64,000 bases of DNA from Paenibacillus dendritiformis. GTDB taxonomy: Bacteria; Bacillota; Bacilli; Paenibacillales; Paenibacillaceae. The notes under the pieces are model-generated. The model had not been told where the DNA came from. It worked only from the letters and a program-made list of their open reading frames with translations, and did no database searches. The position numbers and the translations under genes are program-made. Positions 17,684 through 28,304 of the stretch are shown one piece after another (position 1 is the stretch's first letter; each line of letters opens with the position of its first letter). Location of the stretch: NCBI RefSeq assembly GCF_945605565.1, contig NZ_OX216966.1, positions 2,844,001 through 2,908,000 of the forward strand. The letters run 5' to 3'.

Positions 17684-20600
17684 ATGCCGAAGAATACAGA
17701 CCTCAAAAAAATACTCGTCATCGGTTCCGGGCCGATCGTCATCGGCCAGGCGGCAGAGTTCGACTATGCCGGAACGCAGGCATGCCAGGCGTTGAAGGAA
17801 GAGGGCATCGAAGTGGTGCTCATCAACAGCAACCCGGCTACGATTATGACCGATACCAATATGGCGGACAAAGTATATATTGAGCCGATTACGCTTGATT
17901 TTGTCACGCAAATCATCCGCCAGGAGCGTCCCGACGGCTTGCTGCCGACGCTCGGCGGGCAGACCGGGCTCAATATGGCGGTCGAGCTGGCGCGTGCCGG
18001 CGTACTGGAGCAGGAAAATGTCAAGCTGCTCGGCACGCAGCTGGAAGCGATTGAACGTGCCGAGGACCGGGATATGTTCCGCGAGCTGATGCGAGAGCTG
18101 GAGCAGCCGGTGCCGGAGAGCACGATCGTGACGTCGGTGGAGGAAGCGGTCGAGTTCGCGAACAGCATCGGCTATCCGATTATTGTACGCCCTGCCTACA
18201 CGCTCGGCGGCACAGGCGGAGGCATCTGCGACAACGAGGAAGAGCTGCGCGACATCGTCGCCTCCGGCATTCGCTACAGCCCGATTGGCCAATGTCTGAT
18301 TGAGAAGAGCATCGCCGGCATGAAGGAGATCGAGTACGAAGTCATGCGCGACGCCAATGATAACTGCATTGTCGTCTGTAATATGGAGAACTTCGACCCG
18401 GTGGGCGTGCACACGGGCGACAGCATCGTCGTGGCGCCAAGCCAGACGCTGTCGGATCGGGAGTACCAGATGCTCCGTTCCGCCTCGCTCAAAATCATCC
18501 GCGCGCTCAACATCGAGGGCGGCTGCAATGTGCAGTTCGCACTGGACCCGCACAGCTTTCAATACTATGTCATTGAAGTGAATCCGCGGGTAAGCCGTTC
18601 GTCGGCGCTTGCGTCCAAGGCGACGGGCTACCCGATTGCGAAGATGGCGGCCAAAATCGCAGTGGGCTACACGCTGGATGAGATTGTCAACCCGGTTACG
18701 GGACAGACCTATGCATGCTTCGAGCCGACGCTGGACTATATCGTATCCAAAATTCCGCGCTGGCCGTTCGATAAATTCACGCAAGCGAACCGGAAGCTCG
18801 GCACCCAGATGAAGGCGACCGGGGAAGTGATGGCGATTGGCCGGACATTCGAGGAATCGATGCACAAAGCGGTGCGCTCGCTCGAAATCGGCGTCCATCG
18901 CCTGTACTTGCCGGAAGCGAAGCAGCTCGATAATGACGAGCTGGAAGCGCGCCTCAAATCGCCGGACGATGAGCGGCTGTTCCTGCTTGCGGAAGCGTTC
19001 CGCCGCGGCTATGAGCTGCAGCGCCTGCATGATATCACGAAGATTGACTGGTGGTTCCTGGATAAAATCGAAGGCATGATCGCCTTTGAAACGCGGATTC
19101 AGGAAGAGTCCGCTCTGAGCGAGCAGACATTGTATGAAGCGAAGCGCATGGGCTTCACGGACCGCGCCATTGCGGAGCTTCGCCATGCGGGTCATCCAGG
19201 GACGGCCCACACGACGGAAGCGGAGGTTTCCGCCCTGCGCAAGGAGCTCGGTTTCCGGCCGGTCTATAAAATGGTAGATACTTGCGCGGCGGAATTCGAA
19301 GCTTCCACTCCTTACTATTACTCGACCTACGAGACGGAGAATGAAGTACTGCCTACCGAGAAGGAGAAGATTCTCGTCCTCGGCTCCGGCCCGATTCGGA
19401 TCGGGCAAGGGATTGAATTCGACTATTCGACCGTGCATGCGGTATGGGCTATCCAGGACGCAGGCTATGAGGCGGTCATTATCAATAACAATCCGGAGAC
19501 GGTCTCGACCGACTTCAACACATCGGATCGGCTCTACTTCGAGCCGCTGTTCTTCGAAGATGTCATGAATGTCATCGAGCAGGAGCAGCCGGTCGGCGTC
19601 ATCGTCCAGTTCGGCGGCCAGACCGCGATTAACTTGGCGGCTCCGCTGGCCAAGGCAGGGGTGCGGATTCTCGGCTCCAGCCTGGAGAGCATCGATGAAG
19701 CGGAGGACCGCAAAAAGTTCGAAGCGCTCTTGTCGCGTCTCGGCATCGCGCAGCCGACCGGAAGCACCGTCACATCGGTCGACGAAGCGGTCGGCACGGC
19801 CCAGCGCATCGGGTATCCGGTGCTTGTCCGTCCGTCCTACGTCCTCGGCGGACGCGCGATGGAAATCGTATACTCCGATAATGAGCTGCTCAACTATATG
19901 GAGTATGCGGTCAAAATCAATCCGGAGCATCCGGTCCTTATCGACCGCTATATGCTGGGCAAGGAGGTCGAGGTCGATGCGATTTGCGACGGCGAGACGG
20001 TGCTCATTCCGGGGATTATGGAGCATGTCGAGCGTGCCGGGGTGCACTCGGGCGACTCGATTGCGGTCTACCCGCCGCAGCATCTGTCCCAGGAGCTGCA
20101 GCAGCAGGTGGTTGATATTACGATTCGCATCGCCAAGGAATTGAAGACGATTGGACTTATCAATATTCAGTTCGTAATCTATCAAAATCAAGTCTATGTT
20201 ATCGAGGTCAATCCGCGCTCGTCGCGCACGGTGCCGTTCTTGAGCAAGGTAACCAATATTCCGATGGCGAACGTCGCGACGAAGCTCATTCTTGGCGCGA
20301 AGCTGAACGACCTTGGTTATCAGGAAGGCCTGTGGCCGGAAGACGACCATGTCTCGGTGAAGGTTCCTGTCTTCTCCTTCGCCAAGCTGCGCCGGGTCGA
20401 GCCGACGCTCGGACCGGAGATGAAGTCGACCGGGGAAGTGATGGGCCGTGACAAGCAGTATGCCAAGGCGCTCTACAAGGGCCTCATCGGATCGGGCATG
20501 AAAATACCGGCGACCGGCGCGATTATTTGCACGGTGGCGGATAAGGACAAGGAAGAAGCGGTGCAGTTGATGAGCGGCTTCGCCGCTCTCGGCTATAAGC

Positions 20601-20902
20601 TGATAGCGACAGGCGGCACAGCCACGGCGCTGGAGGAAGCGGGGCTGAACGTCAAGCGCGTCAACAAGCTGACGGAAGGGACTCCGAATATTCTCGACCT
20701 TATCCGGAACGGGGAAGCGCATTTCGTCGTCAATACGCTGACGAAGGGCAAGACTCCGGAACGGGACGGCTTCCGTATCCGCCGCGAGGCGGTGGAGAAC
20801 GGCGTCGTCTGCATGACCTCGCTGGATACGGTGCGCGCGCTGCTCGAGATGCTGGAGCAGATTAACTTTTCCTCGCGTCCGATGCCGGCCAACCGGAAAT
20901 AA
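17684..20902 (+). CDS. carB: Carbamoyl-phosphate synthase large chain
   Basis: Enzyme of 1072 residues that makes carbamoyl phosphate from bicarbonate, ammonia and two ATP. Two homologous halves are clear. Each starts with a GSGPIxIGQ motif (near residues 12 and 565) and has an ATP-grasp domain containing RPSYVLGG or RPAYTLGG. The last ~140 residues form the MGS-like allosteric domain ([24 protein letters not shown]). Length is normal for the family. It is read directly after carA. Confidence 0.97.
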   Translation: MPKNTDLKKILVIGSGPIVIGQAAEFDYAGTQACQALKEEGIEVVLINSNPATIMTDTNMADKVYIEPITLDFVTQIIRQERPDGLLPTLGGQTGLNMAVELARAGVLEQENVKLLGTQLEAIERAEDRDMFRELMRELEQPVPESTIVTSVEEAVEFANSIGYPIIVRPAYTLGGTGGGICDNEEELRDIVASGIRYSPIGQCLIEKSIAGMKEIEYEVMRDANDNCIVVCNMENFDPVGVHTGDSIVVAPSQTLSDREYQMLRSASLKIIRALNIEGGCNVQFALDPHSFQYYVIEVNPRVSRSSALASKATGYPIAKMAAKIAVGYTLDEIVNPVTGQTYACFEPTLDYIVSKIPRWPFDKFTQANRKLGTQMKATGEVMAIGRTFEESMHKAVRSLEIGVHRLYLPEAKQLDNDELEARLKSPDDERLFLLAEAFRRGYELQRLHDITKIDWWFLDKIEGMIAFETRIQEESALSEQTLYEAKRMGFTDRAIAELRHAGHPGTAHTTEAEVSALRKELGFRPVYKMVDTCAAEFEASTPYYYSTYETENEVLPTEKEKILVLGSGPIRIGQGIEFDYSTVHAVWAIQDAGYEAVIINNNPETVSTDFNTSDRLYFEPLFFEDVMNVIEQEQPVGVIVQFGGQTAINLAAPLAKAGVRILGSSLESIDEAEDRKKFEALLSRLGIAQPTGSTVTSVDEAVGTAQRIGYPVLVRPSYVLGGRAMEIVYSDNELLNYMEYAVKINPEHPVLIDRYMLGKEVEVDAICDGETVLIPGIMEHVERAGVHSGDSIAVYPPQHLSQELQQQVVDITIRIAKELKTIGLINIQFVIYQNQVYVIEVNPRSSRTVPFLSKVTNIPMANVATKLILGAKLNDLGYQEGLWPEDDHVSVKVPVFSFAKLRRVEPTLGPEMKSTGEVMGRDKQYAKALYKGLIGSGMKIPATGAIICTVADKDKEEAVQLMSGFAALGYKLIATGGTATALEEAGLNVKRVNKLTEGTPNILDLIRNGEAHFVVNTLTKGKTPERDGFRIRREAVENGVVCMTSLDTVRALLEMLEQINFSSRPMPANRK

Positions 20903-20930
20903 CGATGATAGATATAGATGCGAGAAAGCA

Positions 20931-20958
20931 ATCGGGGAGGCCTGCGGGCCTCCCCGAT
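20931..20958 (+). repeat. Intercistronic hairpin between carB and pyrF
   Basis: ATCGGGGAGGCC and GGGCCTCCCCGAT form a perfect stem around a TGC loop. The stem is long, but no T tract follows, so it is not an ordinary terminator. It sits at the position where B. subtilis has pyrK and pyrD. It could act as an RNA stabiliser or processing site. Confidence 0.7.
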
Positions 20959-21006
20959 TGGCGGGATGCGCATGCAGCGGAAATATCGATGAGCGGGGGA
21001 CAGAAA

Positions 21007-21744
21007 ATGAGTCATACGGTATCATTTGAACAGGCGGCGAGCCGGGTGATGGTCGCGCTGGATTATGACGGGACGGCGGAGGCCCAGCGACTTATTGAGC
21101 AACTGGAGGGTATTCCTTGCTATATGAAGGTAGGCATGCAGTTGTTCTACGCGGGCGGTCCCTCCTTCATCCGCGAGCTCAAGGAGCGCGGGTACAGTGT
21201 GTTCTTGGATGTGAAAATGCATGACATTCCGAATACGGTAAAGGGCGGCGCAAATAGCATCGCGAAGCTGGGCGTCGACATGTTCAATGTCCATGCGGCC
21301 GGAGGCAAGAAGATGATGCAGGCGGCCATCGAGGGCGTCGAGGCGGCCCGCGCGGCCGACCCTTCGCTGCCGCGTCCGGTCATTATCGCCGTTACGCAGC
21401 TCACGAGCACCAATAACGAAGTCATGAATGAAGAGATCGGAATTCCCGGCACGGTCGAAGAGACCGTCGTCCGCTATGCGAAGCTGACGCAGGAAGCCGG
21501 ACTCGATGGAGTCGTCGCTTCCCCGCATGAAGTGAAGAGCATCAAGGCGGCCTGCGGCGATTCGTTCCGCACGGTTACGCCGGGCATCCGGCCGAAGGGC
21601 GCTCCGCTTCAGGATCAGTCCCGTGTGATGACCCCGGCGGAAGCGATGCGGCATGGCACAGATTATATCGTCGTCGGCCGTCCGATTACGGAAGCCGAGG
21701 ATCCGAGGGCAGCCTTACTATCCATTATCGAGGAGTTGATGTAA
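21007..21744 (+). CDS. pyrF: Orotidine 5'-phosphate decarboxylase
   Basis: Enzyme of 245 residues that decarboxylates OMP to UMP. The catalytic DxKxxD tetrad is D68, K70 and D73 in [20 protein letters not shown] and [15 protein letters not shown] form the phosphate site. ATG 21007 has GGGGGAC about eight bases upstream. An in-frame ATG at 20989 and a longer frame from 20905 overlap the hairpin and lack homology. It is separated from carB by 104 bases and from pyrE by two. Confidence 0.95.
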   Translation: MSHTVSFEQAASRVMVALDYDGTAEAQRLIEQLEGIPCYMKVGMQLFYAGGPSFIRELKERGYSVFLDVKMHDIPNTVKGGANSIAKLGVDMFNVHAAGGKKMMQAAIEGVEAARAADPSLPRPVIIAVTQLTSTNNEVMNEEIGIPGTVEETVVRYAKLTQEAGLDGVVASPHEVKSIKAACGDSFRTVTPGIRPKGAPLQDQSRVMTPAEAMRHGTDYIVVGRPITEAEDPRAALLSIIEELM

Positions 21745-21746
21745 CG

Positions 21747-22385
21747 ATGACAACGACGAAGAGAGAACGTGAGATTGCCGGACATTTGTTATCTATAGAA
21801 GCGGTGGCGCTGCGGCCGCATGAGCCGTTCACCTGGACGTCCGGAATCAAGTCCCCTATCTACTGCGATAACCGCTTGACGATGTCTTACCCTGAGATTC
21901 GGGGGGCCATCGCGGAAGGCTTCGCTTCCTTGGTCAAGGAATATGCGCCGGATGCGGAAGTCATCGCCGGAACGGCGACCGCCGGCATTCCGCATGCAGC
22001 CTGGGTTGCAGACAAGCTGGGGCTGCCCATGGCTTACATTCGCGATAAGGCGAAGGGACACGGGAAGCAGAATCAGATCGAAGGCCTGATTCGTCCGGGA
22101 CAGAAGGTCGTCGTTATCGAAGATCTAATCTCGACTGGAGGCAGCTCGCTCAAAGCGGCGGTGGCCGTTCGGGAAGCGGGGGCGGACCCGCTTGCCGTAT
22201 TCGCCATCTTCAGCTATGAGCTGGAAAAAGCGGAGCAGGCGTTCCGGGATGCCGGAATCCCGCTTCATACGCTGTCCCGCTATACCGCGCTCATCGAGAC
22301 GGCTCTGGAAGCGGGCGTCATTCAAGCGGCGGATCTCGATGCATTGGCATCCTGGCGCGTCAACCCGGCTGCCTGGGGCAATTAA
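21747..22385 (+). CDS. pyrE: Orotate phosphoribosyltransferase
   Basis: Enzyme of 212 residues that joins orotate to PRPP to give OMP. The PRPP loop is [19 protein letters not shown]. The flexible catalytic loop includes [17 protein letters not shown] with its lysine and histidine. The N-terminal segment [25 protein letters not shown] is conserved. It is the last gene of the operon and is followed by a terminator. Confidence 0.97.
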   Translation: MTTTKREREIAGHLLSIEAVALRPHEPFTWTSGIKSPIYCDNRLTMSYPEIRGAIAEGFASLVKEYAPDAEVIAGTATAGIPHAAWVADKLGLPMAYIRDKAKGHGKQNQIEGLIRPGQKVVVIEDLISTGGSSLKAAVAVREAGADPLAVFAIFSYELEKAEQAFRDAGIPLHTLSRYTALIETALEAGVIQAADLDALASWRVNPAAWGN

Positions 22386-22410
22386 TCGCCTGGCAGCGAC
22401 ATCCACTGAG

Positions 22411-22439
22411 CCTAACCGACATAATGGTTAGGTTTTTTT
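22411..22439 (+). terminator. Intrinsic terminator of the pyr operon
   Basis: CCTAACC pairs with GGTTAGG across an eight-base loop and is followed by seven T residues, 25 bases after pyrE. Confidence 0.85.
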
Positions 22440-22638
22440 CTTTTGTGACAAACATTTAACAGAAAATAGAGTATAACGTAGTAGTATAAACAGGAAATGA
22501 TCGGAAGTTAGACAACTCTATCTTTTGATGGAAGCGGCGGGAATAGCATTACAAAGATTGTAACTTTTCTTTCTTTTCAATCGTTTATACTTAGGATGAG
22601 TTTTTGACGACATGTCCGAGAAAGGGGCGAATAATGCA

Positions 22639-23472
22639 ATGAAATGGCTTCGCAAACGGAAGAAGTCAGACCGTGCCGAGGCAACCCCGGCTCTCGCGGC
22701 GAACGAGCAGGAAGAAGTGGCGCAAGAGAAGACGGAATACATAGAGGACAAGACACAAGCTGCAGCATGGCCTGCCCGAGCCCACCCGCTCTCTCCGGAT
22801 CAACCGCTCCTGGAAGTTCGCGCGGTTGAGCGGACGTTCCAGGTCGGCAGCCAGAAGCTGCATGTGCTCAAAGGAATCGAGATGGAAGTGCACCCGGGCC
22901 AATTGGTCATGCTGAAGGGCCGATCCGGGTCAGGGAAGACGACGCTGCTGAACATGCTTGGAGGGCTCGATCTGCCCACGAAGGGAGAGATCCGGTTCCG
23001 GGGGGAGCCGTTCTCGACCTGGAGCGATGACAAGCGCACCGAGACACGGCGCGCTGAAATCGGGTTTATTTTCCAAGCTTATGCACTTATGCCGCTATTG
23101 TCCGCTTATGAGAACGTTGAACTGTCGCTGCGGATGGCTAACGTGCCCCGCCATTTATGGAAGGAGCGGGTCCAATATTGCCTGGAGATGGTTGGATTGG
23201 GCAAGCGCATGAGCCACCGTCCCTTCGAAATGTCGGGGGGAGAGCAACAGCGGGTTGCGATAGCCAAATCGATTGCTCATAAGCCGCTGCTGTTATTGGC
23301 CGATGAGCCGACAGCGGAATTGGATTCACAAATGGGGGCTCAGGTCATGGGCGTATTCCGGCAAATCATTCGTTCGGAGAAAATCGCCATCTGTATGACC
23401 ACCCACGATCCCACAATTTTGGAGGTAGCTGATCATGTTTATGAAATGGTCGACGGAAGATTCATCACCTAG
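22639..23472 (+). CDS. ABC transporter ATP-binding protein (MacB/LolD type)
   Basis: ATPase of 277 residues. An unusual, highly charged N-terminal extension of about 55 residues (WLRKRKKSDRAE then an acidic stretch) precedes the nucleotide-binding domain. Walker A is GRSGSGKTT, the Q loop is FIFQAYALMPLLSAYENVELSL, the signature is MSGGEQQR, Walker B is LLLADEPTAELD, and the switch is TTHDP. The closest family is the MacB/LolD/FtsE group that powers FtsX-like permeases. ATG 22639 lies 11 bases after AAAGGGG. ATG 22612 is in frame and would add nine residues. Its 3' end overlaps the adaptor gene by 38 bases, so the two are one operon. Confidence 0.9.
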   Translation: MKWLRKRKKSDRAEATPALAANEQEEVAQEKTEYIEDKTQAAAWPARAHPLSPDQPLLEVRAVERTFQVGSQKLHVLKGIEMEVHPGQLVMLKGRSGSGKTTLLNMLGGLDLPTKGEIRFRGEPFSTWSDDKRTETRRAEIGFIFQAYALMPLLSAYENVELSLRMANVPRHLWKERVQYCLEMVGLGKRMSHRPFEMSGGEQQRVAIAKSIAHKPLLLLADEPTAELDSQMGAQVMGVFRQIIRSEKIAICMTTHDPTILEVADHVYEMVDGRFIT

Positions 23473-24520
23473 AAGCGCGCGCAAATGGCGCCGTGCCGCT
23501 CTGGCACTGATGTGCGGCATGCTGCTGTTCACGTCCGCCTGCTCGCTTCTGCCGGATGAAGAGGAAGAGGAAGTGTTGCCGACCATCACACCGCCTTCGG
23601 TATCGAAGAAGCCGGAATATGAAGTGGTTCGGAAGGATATGATTGTTCCCGTCTCCATGACGGGCAAATTGATGTCCGATCAGGAAGATATCCTGTTCTT
23701 TACGATGGACAATAAACCGATTAAGAACATTTATGTCAAGAACGGCGATTCGGTCAAAAAAGGCCAGGTCATCGCGGAGCTTGACGTGGATGATCTGCAA
23801 AAGGATCTTCGCCAGAAGCGTCTGCAGCTGCGGGCCGAAGAAGTGAAGATGAAGGAAACGCTGCGCAAAAAAGACGAGATGGATCCGGTCGAGTTCGAGG
23901 AAGCGCAGATTTTGTTCGAGCAGAAGCAGCAGGAGCTTGTTGATCTGCAGACGGATATTGACAAGGCGACGCTCACCGCTCCGTTCACGGGCACGATCGT
24001 GTCGTTGACGGCGAAGAAGGGCGCGATGTCGAAGAAATACGATCCGGTGGCGATTGTCGCCGATACGACCCGGCTGACCGTCGCCGCGCAGCCGTCGAAG
24101 GACGATCTGAAGCGGATTACTCCGGGCATGGAAGCCGAGGTCAGCATCAACTCGGTTGAAGGCGTCATTAAGGGCAAGGTCAAGGCGCTTCCGCTGCCGT
24201 CGAACGATAATAATGGGGGCGGCCAGGGCGATCAGCCGGAGCAGGACCGGATCGACAAGTACATGACGATCGAGGTGGAGAAGCTGCCGAAGGGAGTAAC
24301 CCGGGGCACGATGCTTAGCGCCACTGTCGTGACGAACAAGATTAAGGACGCTATCGTCATTCCTCCTTCCGCCCTGCGCACGATCGGTTCCCGGACCTAC
24401 GTACAGGTCGCCGACGAGAACGGGAAGCGGGAAGTCGATGTCGAGGTTGGAGTGCAGCGGCCGACCGAGATTCAAATAATAGCCGGACTTGAACCGGGGC
24501 AGAAAGTAGTGGGCCGATAA
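23435..24520 (+). CDS. Efflux periplasmic-adaptor-like lipoprotein (HlyD/MacA family)
   Basis: Protein of 361 residues. A signal peptide ends in the lipobox LFTSAC, with the lipidated cysteine at C36. A lipoyl-like barrel half (IKNIYVKNGDSVKKGQVIAELDVDDL) is followed by a coiled-coil hairpin of about 65 residues, and the second barrel half reads LTAPFTGTIVSLTAKKGAMS. Then come beta-barrel and membrane-proximal domains. In Gram-positives such adaptors sit on the outer face of the membrane and associate with MacB-like permeases. GGAGGT lies eight bases before ATG 23435. It ends one base before the permease start. Confidence 0.9.
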   Translation: MFMKWSTEDSSPRSARKWRRAALALMCGMLLFTSACSLLPDEEEEEVLPTITPPSVSKKPEYEVVRKDMIVPVSMTGKLMSDQEDILFFTMDNKPIKNIYVKNGDSVKKGQVIAELDVDDLQKDLRQKRLQLRAEEVKMKETLRKKDEMDPVEFEEAQILFEQKQQELVDLQTDIDKATLTAPFTGTIVSLTAKKGAMSKKYDPVAIVADTTRLTVAAQPSKDDLKRITPGMEAEVSINSVEGVIKGKVKALPLPSNDNNGGGQGDQPEQDRIDKYMTIEVEKLPKGVTRGTMLSATVVTNKIKDAIVIPPSALRTIGSRTYVQVADENGKREVDVEVGVQRPTEIQIIAGLEPGQKVVGR

Positions 24521-24521
24521 T

Positions 24522-27416
24522 ATGGGAATTCCGTTACTGCGTTTTTTGTTCCGTAAAATGTGGAATACCCGCTGGCTGACGGTGAGCACGTTGGTAGGGC
24601 TCATCGTCGCGGTCTCTTTTACGGTCAGCATCCCGATGTACTCCGACGGGGCGTTAAAGCGTGTCGTAACGAAGACGCTGCAGGAGAACAGCGGGGGATT
24701 ACCGGCGGGTTCGTTGTTGATGAGGTATCAAGGCTCGAGCGGAGCGAAGGTTGATCCGAACGCGCTGCAGGAGGTCGACCGGTATATCCGGGAGGACGTG
24801 AAGGACCAGATCGGATTCCCGGTTCAGGAGTTCGTCAACTTGCGCATTCTCCGCACGGCGGAAGTATATCCGGTCGATCCGACGAAGGTCGATGCGAGCC
24901 GGGTGCGTTCGATGACGTTAGGCTCCCTGTCAGACCTGGATGACAAGGTTGAATGGACGAATGGCAAGCTGTATGCAGACGGAGAGTCCGGAGGCGTCAT
25001 CGAGGCGGTTATGCTCGAGGAAGCGATGTACCGGAACGACCTTCATGTCGGCGCGGAGCTGGAATATCCGATCTATGGAGATAATCCGACGACGCTGCGC
25101 GTCAAGATTGTCGGCACCTTCAAGCCGAAGGACGAGACGAGCGCATATTGGTTTCAGGGACTGGAAGGATTGATGAGCTCGCTCATCGTCTCGCCGGACA
25201 CCCTGAGCAAGTCGATTATGGGCGATCATAAAGTCGCTCTACAGCAGTCGAGCTGGTATTATGCCTTTGATTTGCGCGAAGTGCAGACCAGTCACTTGTC
25301 GCCGCTGGAGCGGACGCTGAATCGTCTCAGCATCGAACTGTACCAGAAGCTGCCCGGAACACAGGTGGAGATCTCGTTCGCGAAGGTGCTGGACGAATTC
25401 CGCAGCCAGAGCATCCAATTGCAGATGATGCTGTTCACATTGGCTGCACCGATGATTGCCATGGTGTTCTATTACATAGCGATGAATGCCAATCAGGCAT
25501 TGGAGAAGCAGCAAAGCGACATTGCGGTTCTGCGAAGCCGCGGCGCCAGCACGGGGCAAATTATATGGCTCTATTTGCTGGAGGGCCTTATACTTGGGGC
25601 GGCAGCGCTCGCGATTGCGCCGCTCATAGGCTGGTTCATGGCCAAATCGATCGGATCAGCCAACGGATTCCTTGAATTCGTCAACCGCAAATCGATTCCG
25701 GTCGGATTCACGACCGACGCGGTTATCTTCGGTACGGCTGCGGTCCTGATCGCGCTCATGGCCAGCGTCATTCCGGCCGTCCTGTTCGCGCGCCAGTCGA
25801 TCGTCAATCTGAAGCAGAAGCTGGCCCGGAAGGACAAGAGTCCGGTCTGGCAAAAATGGTTCCTTGATGTTCTGCTGCTTGCCGCGGCTGGATATGGATA
25901 TTATATGCTGACCCAGCAGCAGCTTCTGTCGTTCAAGACGGGAATGACCTCGGATCAGCTGCAAGTGCAGCCATTCCTGTTCTTTATTCCGGCGCTTGCG
26001 ATATTCGCTTGCGGCCTGTTCTTTTTGCGGCTGTTCCCGCTGCTGCTGCGCCTGTTCCAATGGATTGGCGGCAAGCTGCTGCCGGTTCCGTTGTACTTGA
26101 CGCTGACCCAGCTGTCCCGCTCCGCGAAATCATATTATCCGCTTATGATTTTGCTTATTCTAACGCTCGGGCTCGGCGTATATAATGCATCAGCGGCACG
26201 GACGATCGACACGAATTCAACCGAACGCACGCTGTATCAATACGGCGCCGATGTCGTCATCGAGACGGTATGGGAAAGCACGCTCGTCGTGGATCGGAAG
26301 GATCAGGGGGGCAATCAAGGCGGTAACAACGGAGGCAATAATGGAGGCGGCGGTGCCGGAGGTCCGGGAAGCCCAGGCGGGCCTGGAGGGCAGCAGCCTC
26401 CGAAAGGGAAGCAGATTCTGAACGAACCGCCGTTCGAAGTGTTCCGCAAGCTGCCGGGCGTCGAGGCGGCAGCCAGAGTGATGCAGGCGAAAGGCAATGT
26501 CGTTATCTCCGGACGCTCTATCGGCCAGGGGATGGTTGTAGGCATCGATAATGACGAGTTCGCGAAGGTGGCCTGGTTCCGGAACGATTTGTTCCCGCAG
26601 CACCCGTTCAAATATTTGGATGCATTAGGGAAGTATTATGAGGGCGCAGCCGTCATTATTCCGACCAATATCGCGAAGACGTACGAGTTGAAGCCGGGGG
26701 ATGTCATTTCGATCTCCCTTCAGGATCAGATGGTAGAGTTCGTCGTCGCGGCGATCCTGCCGTACTGGCCAAGTCAATATCCGGATCAGACGCCATTCTT
26801 TATTACGAACCTGGAATATATTTATGATCAGGTGCCTCTCATGAAATACGATGTATGGCTGAAGATGAAGGAGAAAGCGCCGCTTGCGCCGGCACTAAAA
26901 GAGCTTCAGAAAGCAAACATCGAAATCGTCACCTTCACGGACGTGCGCAGCGAACTGGCGACTCAGAGCAAGCATCCGACTCGCGGAGGCATCTTCGGCA
27001 TCCTGAGCATGGGCTTCCTGATTTCGGTTATCATTTCGCTTATCGGATATTTGCTGTACTGGTTCTTCAACTTATCGAGCCGTGTCGTGCAGTTCGGGAT
27101 TTTGCGGGCGATGGGTCTGTCGCGCCGGCAGTTGACAGGGATGCTGCTGCTGGAACAAGTCTTCACCGCGGGCTTATCGATCGGCATCGGCATTTTGCTC
27201 GGCAAGCTGGCGAGCCGCCTGTTCCTTCCGTTCCTGCAATCTGCGGAAAATGCGAAGATGCAGGTTCCACCGTTCCGAATCATTTTCGATGCGAAAGATA
27301 CGATGCAGCTGTATGTCGTAGTCGGGGTCATGATGCTGACGGGCGCGACACTGCTGTTCATGCAGATTCGCCGGCTGCGGGTGCATCAAGCCGTGAAGAT
27401 GGGAGAGGAGCGTTAA
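24522..27416 (+). CDS. Large FtsX-like ABC transporter permease
   Basis: Membrane protein of 964 residues with two FtsX-type units. TM1 (about 18-38) leads into a ~260-residue extracellular domain. TM segments follow near 303-325, 345-375 and 400-425, then a linker with helices near 447-465 and 485-512 and one near 540-560. A second extracellular domain holds a glycine/asparagine/proline-rich loop (about 594-632: GGNQGGNNGGNNGGGG, then GGPGSPGGPGGQQPPKGK). The last three TM segments lie near 826-850, 873-895 and 929-950. This ten-helix plan is of the two-unit LolCE/macrolide-exporter-like group. Substrate unknown. It is flanked by two ATPase genes. Confidence 0.88.
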   Translation: MGIPLLRFLFRKMWNTRWLTVSTLVGLIVAVSFTVSIPMYSDGALKRVVTKTLQENSGGLPAGSLLMRYQGSSGAKVDPNALQEVDRYIREDVKDQIGFPVQEFVNLRILRTAEVYPVDPTKVDASRVRSMTLGSLSDLDDKVEWTNGKLYADGESGGVIEAVMLEEAMYRNDLHVGAELEYPIYGDNPTTLRVKIVGTFKPKDETSAYWFQGLEGLMSSLIVSPDTLSKSIMGDHKVALQQSSWYYAFDLREVQTSHLSPLERTLNRLSIELYQKLPGTQVEISFAKVLDEFRSQSIQLQMMLFTLAAPMIAMVFYYIAMNANQALEKQQSDIAVLRSRGASTGQIIWLYLLEGLILGAAALAIAPLIGWFMAKSIGSANGFLEFVNRKSIPVGFTTDAVIFGTAAVLIALMASVIPAVLFARQSIVNLKQKLARKDKSPVWQKWFLDVLLLAAAGYGYYMLTQQQLLSFKTGMTSDQLQVQPFLFFIPALAIFACGLFFLRLFPLLLRLFQWIGGKLLPVPLYLTLTQLSRSAKSYYPLMILLILTLGLGVYNASAARTIDTNSTERTLYQYGADVVIETVWESTLVVDRKDQGGNQGGNNGGNNGGGGAGGPGSPGGPGGQQPPKGKQILNEPPFEVFRKLPGVEAAARVMQAKGNVVISGRSIGQGMVVGIDNDEFAKVAWFRNDLFPQHPFKYLDALGKYYEGAAVIIPTNIAKTYELKPGDVISISLQDQMVEFVVAAILPYWPSQYPDQTPFFITNLEYIYDQVPLMKYDVWLKMKEKAPLAPALKELQKANIEIVTFTDVRSELATQSKHPTRGGIFGILSMGFLISVIISLIGYLLYWFFNLSSRVVQFGILRAMGLSRRQLTGMLLLEQVFTAGLSIGIGILLGKLASRLFLPFLQSAENAKMQVPPFRIIFDAKDTMQLYVVVGVMMLTGATLLFMQIRRLRVHQAVKMGEER

Positions 27417-27419
27417 GCG

Positions 27420-28301
27420 ATGATTCATTGTGAAGGCCTTGTCAAAATATACAAGACAGACGATATTGAAGTCGTGGCCCTGCAAGGCTTGAACTTGACC
27501 GTCAAGCAAGGAGAACTGATGGCGATCATCGGGAACAGCGGCAGCGGCAAATCGACATTGCTGAATACGTTGGGCGGCTTGGACCGCCCCTCTGCCGGCA
27601 CCGTGCGGGTCGGCAAATGGGATCTGCTGAAGATAACCGATGAGCAACTGGTCGAATACAAGCGGGATACGGTCGGATTTATATGGCAGAACAATGCCAG
27701 GAACCTGCTTCCTTATTTGACCGCGCTGGAAAATGTGGAAGTGCCGATGATGCTCGGAGGGAAGATGGACCGCGCCTATGCGAAAGAGCTGCTGGAGGCG
27801 GTCGGCCTGGGCCATCGGATGAACAACAAGCTGCACCAGCTCTCCGGTGGGGAGCAGCAGCGGGTAGCCATCGCTATCTCGCTGGCCAATCGTCCCCAAT
27901 TGTTGTTGGCGGATGAACCGACAGGGTCGGTAGATACGCAGACTTCCGATATGATCATGGATATTTTCCGGCGCATGAACCGGGAGATGGGGGTGACGGT
28001 TGTCATCGTCACGCACGATCTGACGCTGGCGGGCAAAGTCGATCGGGTCGTCGCGATTCGAGACGGCTTGACGAGCACCGAGTTCATCAAGCGGAATCCG
28101 AATCTGGATGGGGGTGACGATCAAGGGTTTGCAGGGCAAGGACTGCAGGATCATCATGAAGCGTATGTCGTCGTCGACCGCGTCGGACGCCTGCAGGTGC
28201 CGAAGGAGTACCTGGAGGCTCTCCAAATTACAGATAAGGCATCTATGGAAATAGACGGAGATAAAATTATTATCCGCACACCGAAAGAGTTGGAGGGGTA
28301 A
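27420..28301 (+). CDS. ABC transporter ATP-binding protein with C-terminal AbrB-like tail
   Basis: Protein of 293 residues. The nucleotide-binding domain is complete: Walker A GNSGSGKST (38-46), Q loop FIWQNN (87-92), signature LSGGEQQR (141-148), Walker B LLLADEP (161-167) and H199. After about residue 230, a glycine/aspartate linker leads to residues 249-289 (YVVVDRVGRLQVPKEYLEAL, then ITDKASMEIDGDKIIIR). By eye these align with the swapped-hairpin DNA-binding domain of AbrB/SpoVT (VDELGRVVIP..LGI..KDALEI..DEKIIL). The domain may dimerise the ATPase or bind DNA or a partner. It starts three bases after the permease and is four bases before the first binding protein. Confidence 0.88.
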   Translation: MIHCEGLVKIYKTDDIEVVALQGLNLTVKQGELMAIIGNSGSGKSTLLNTLGGLDRPSAGTVRVGKWDLLKITDEQLVEYKRDTVGFIWQNNARNLLPYLTALENVEVPMMLGGKMDRAYAKELLEAVGLGHRMNNKLHQLSGGEQQRVAIAISLANRPQLLLADEPTGSVDTQTSDMIMDIFRRMNREMGVTVVIVTHDLTLAGKVDRVVAIRDGLTSTEFIKRNPNLDGGDDQGFAGQGLQDHHEAYVVVDRVGRLQVPKEYLEALQITDKASMEIDGDKIIIRTPKELEG

Positions 28302-28304
28302 CCA

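Noticed and set aside
20931..20958. Terminator between carB and pyrF
   Set aside because: Strong stem but no T tract, and pyrF/pyrE have no promoter of their own, so I treat it as an internal hairpin.
17474..21025. 1183-codon open frame on the minus strand
   Set aside because: It lies entirely antisense to carB, carA and pyrF, which have clear motifs. Long antisense frames are expected from the GC-rich third positions here.
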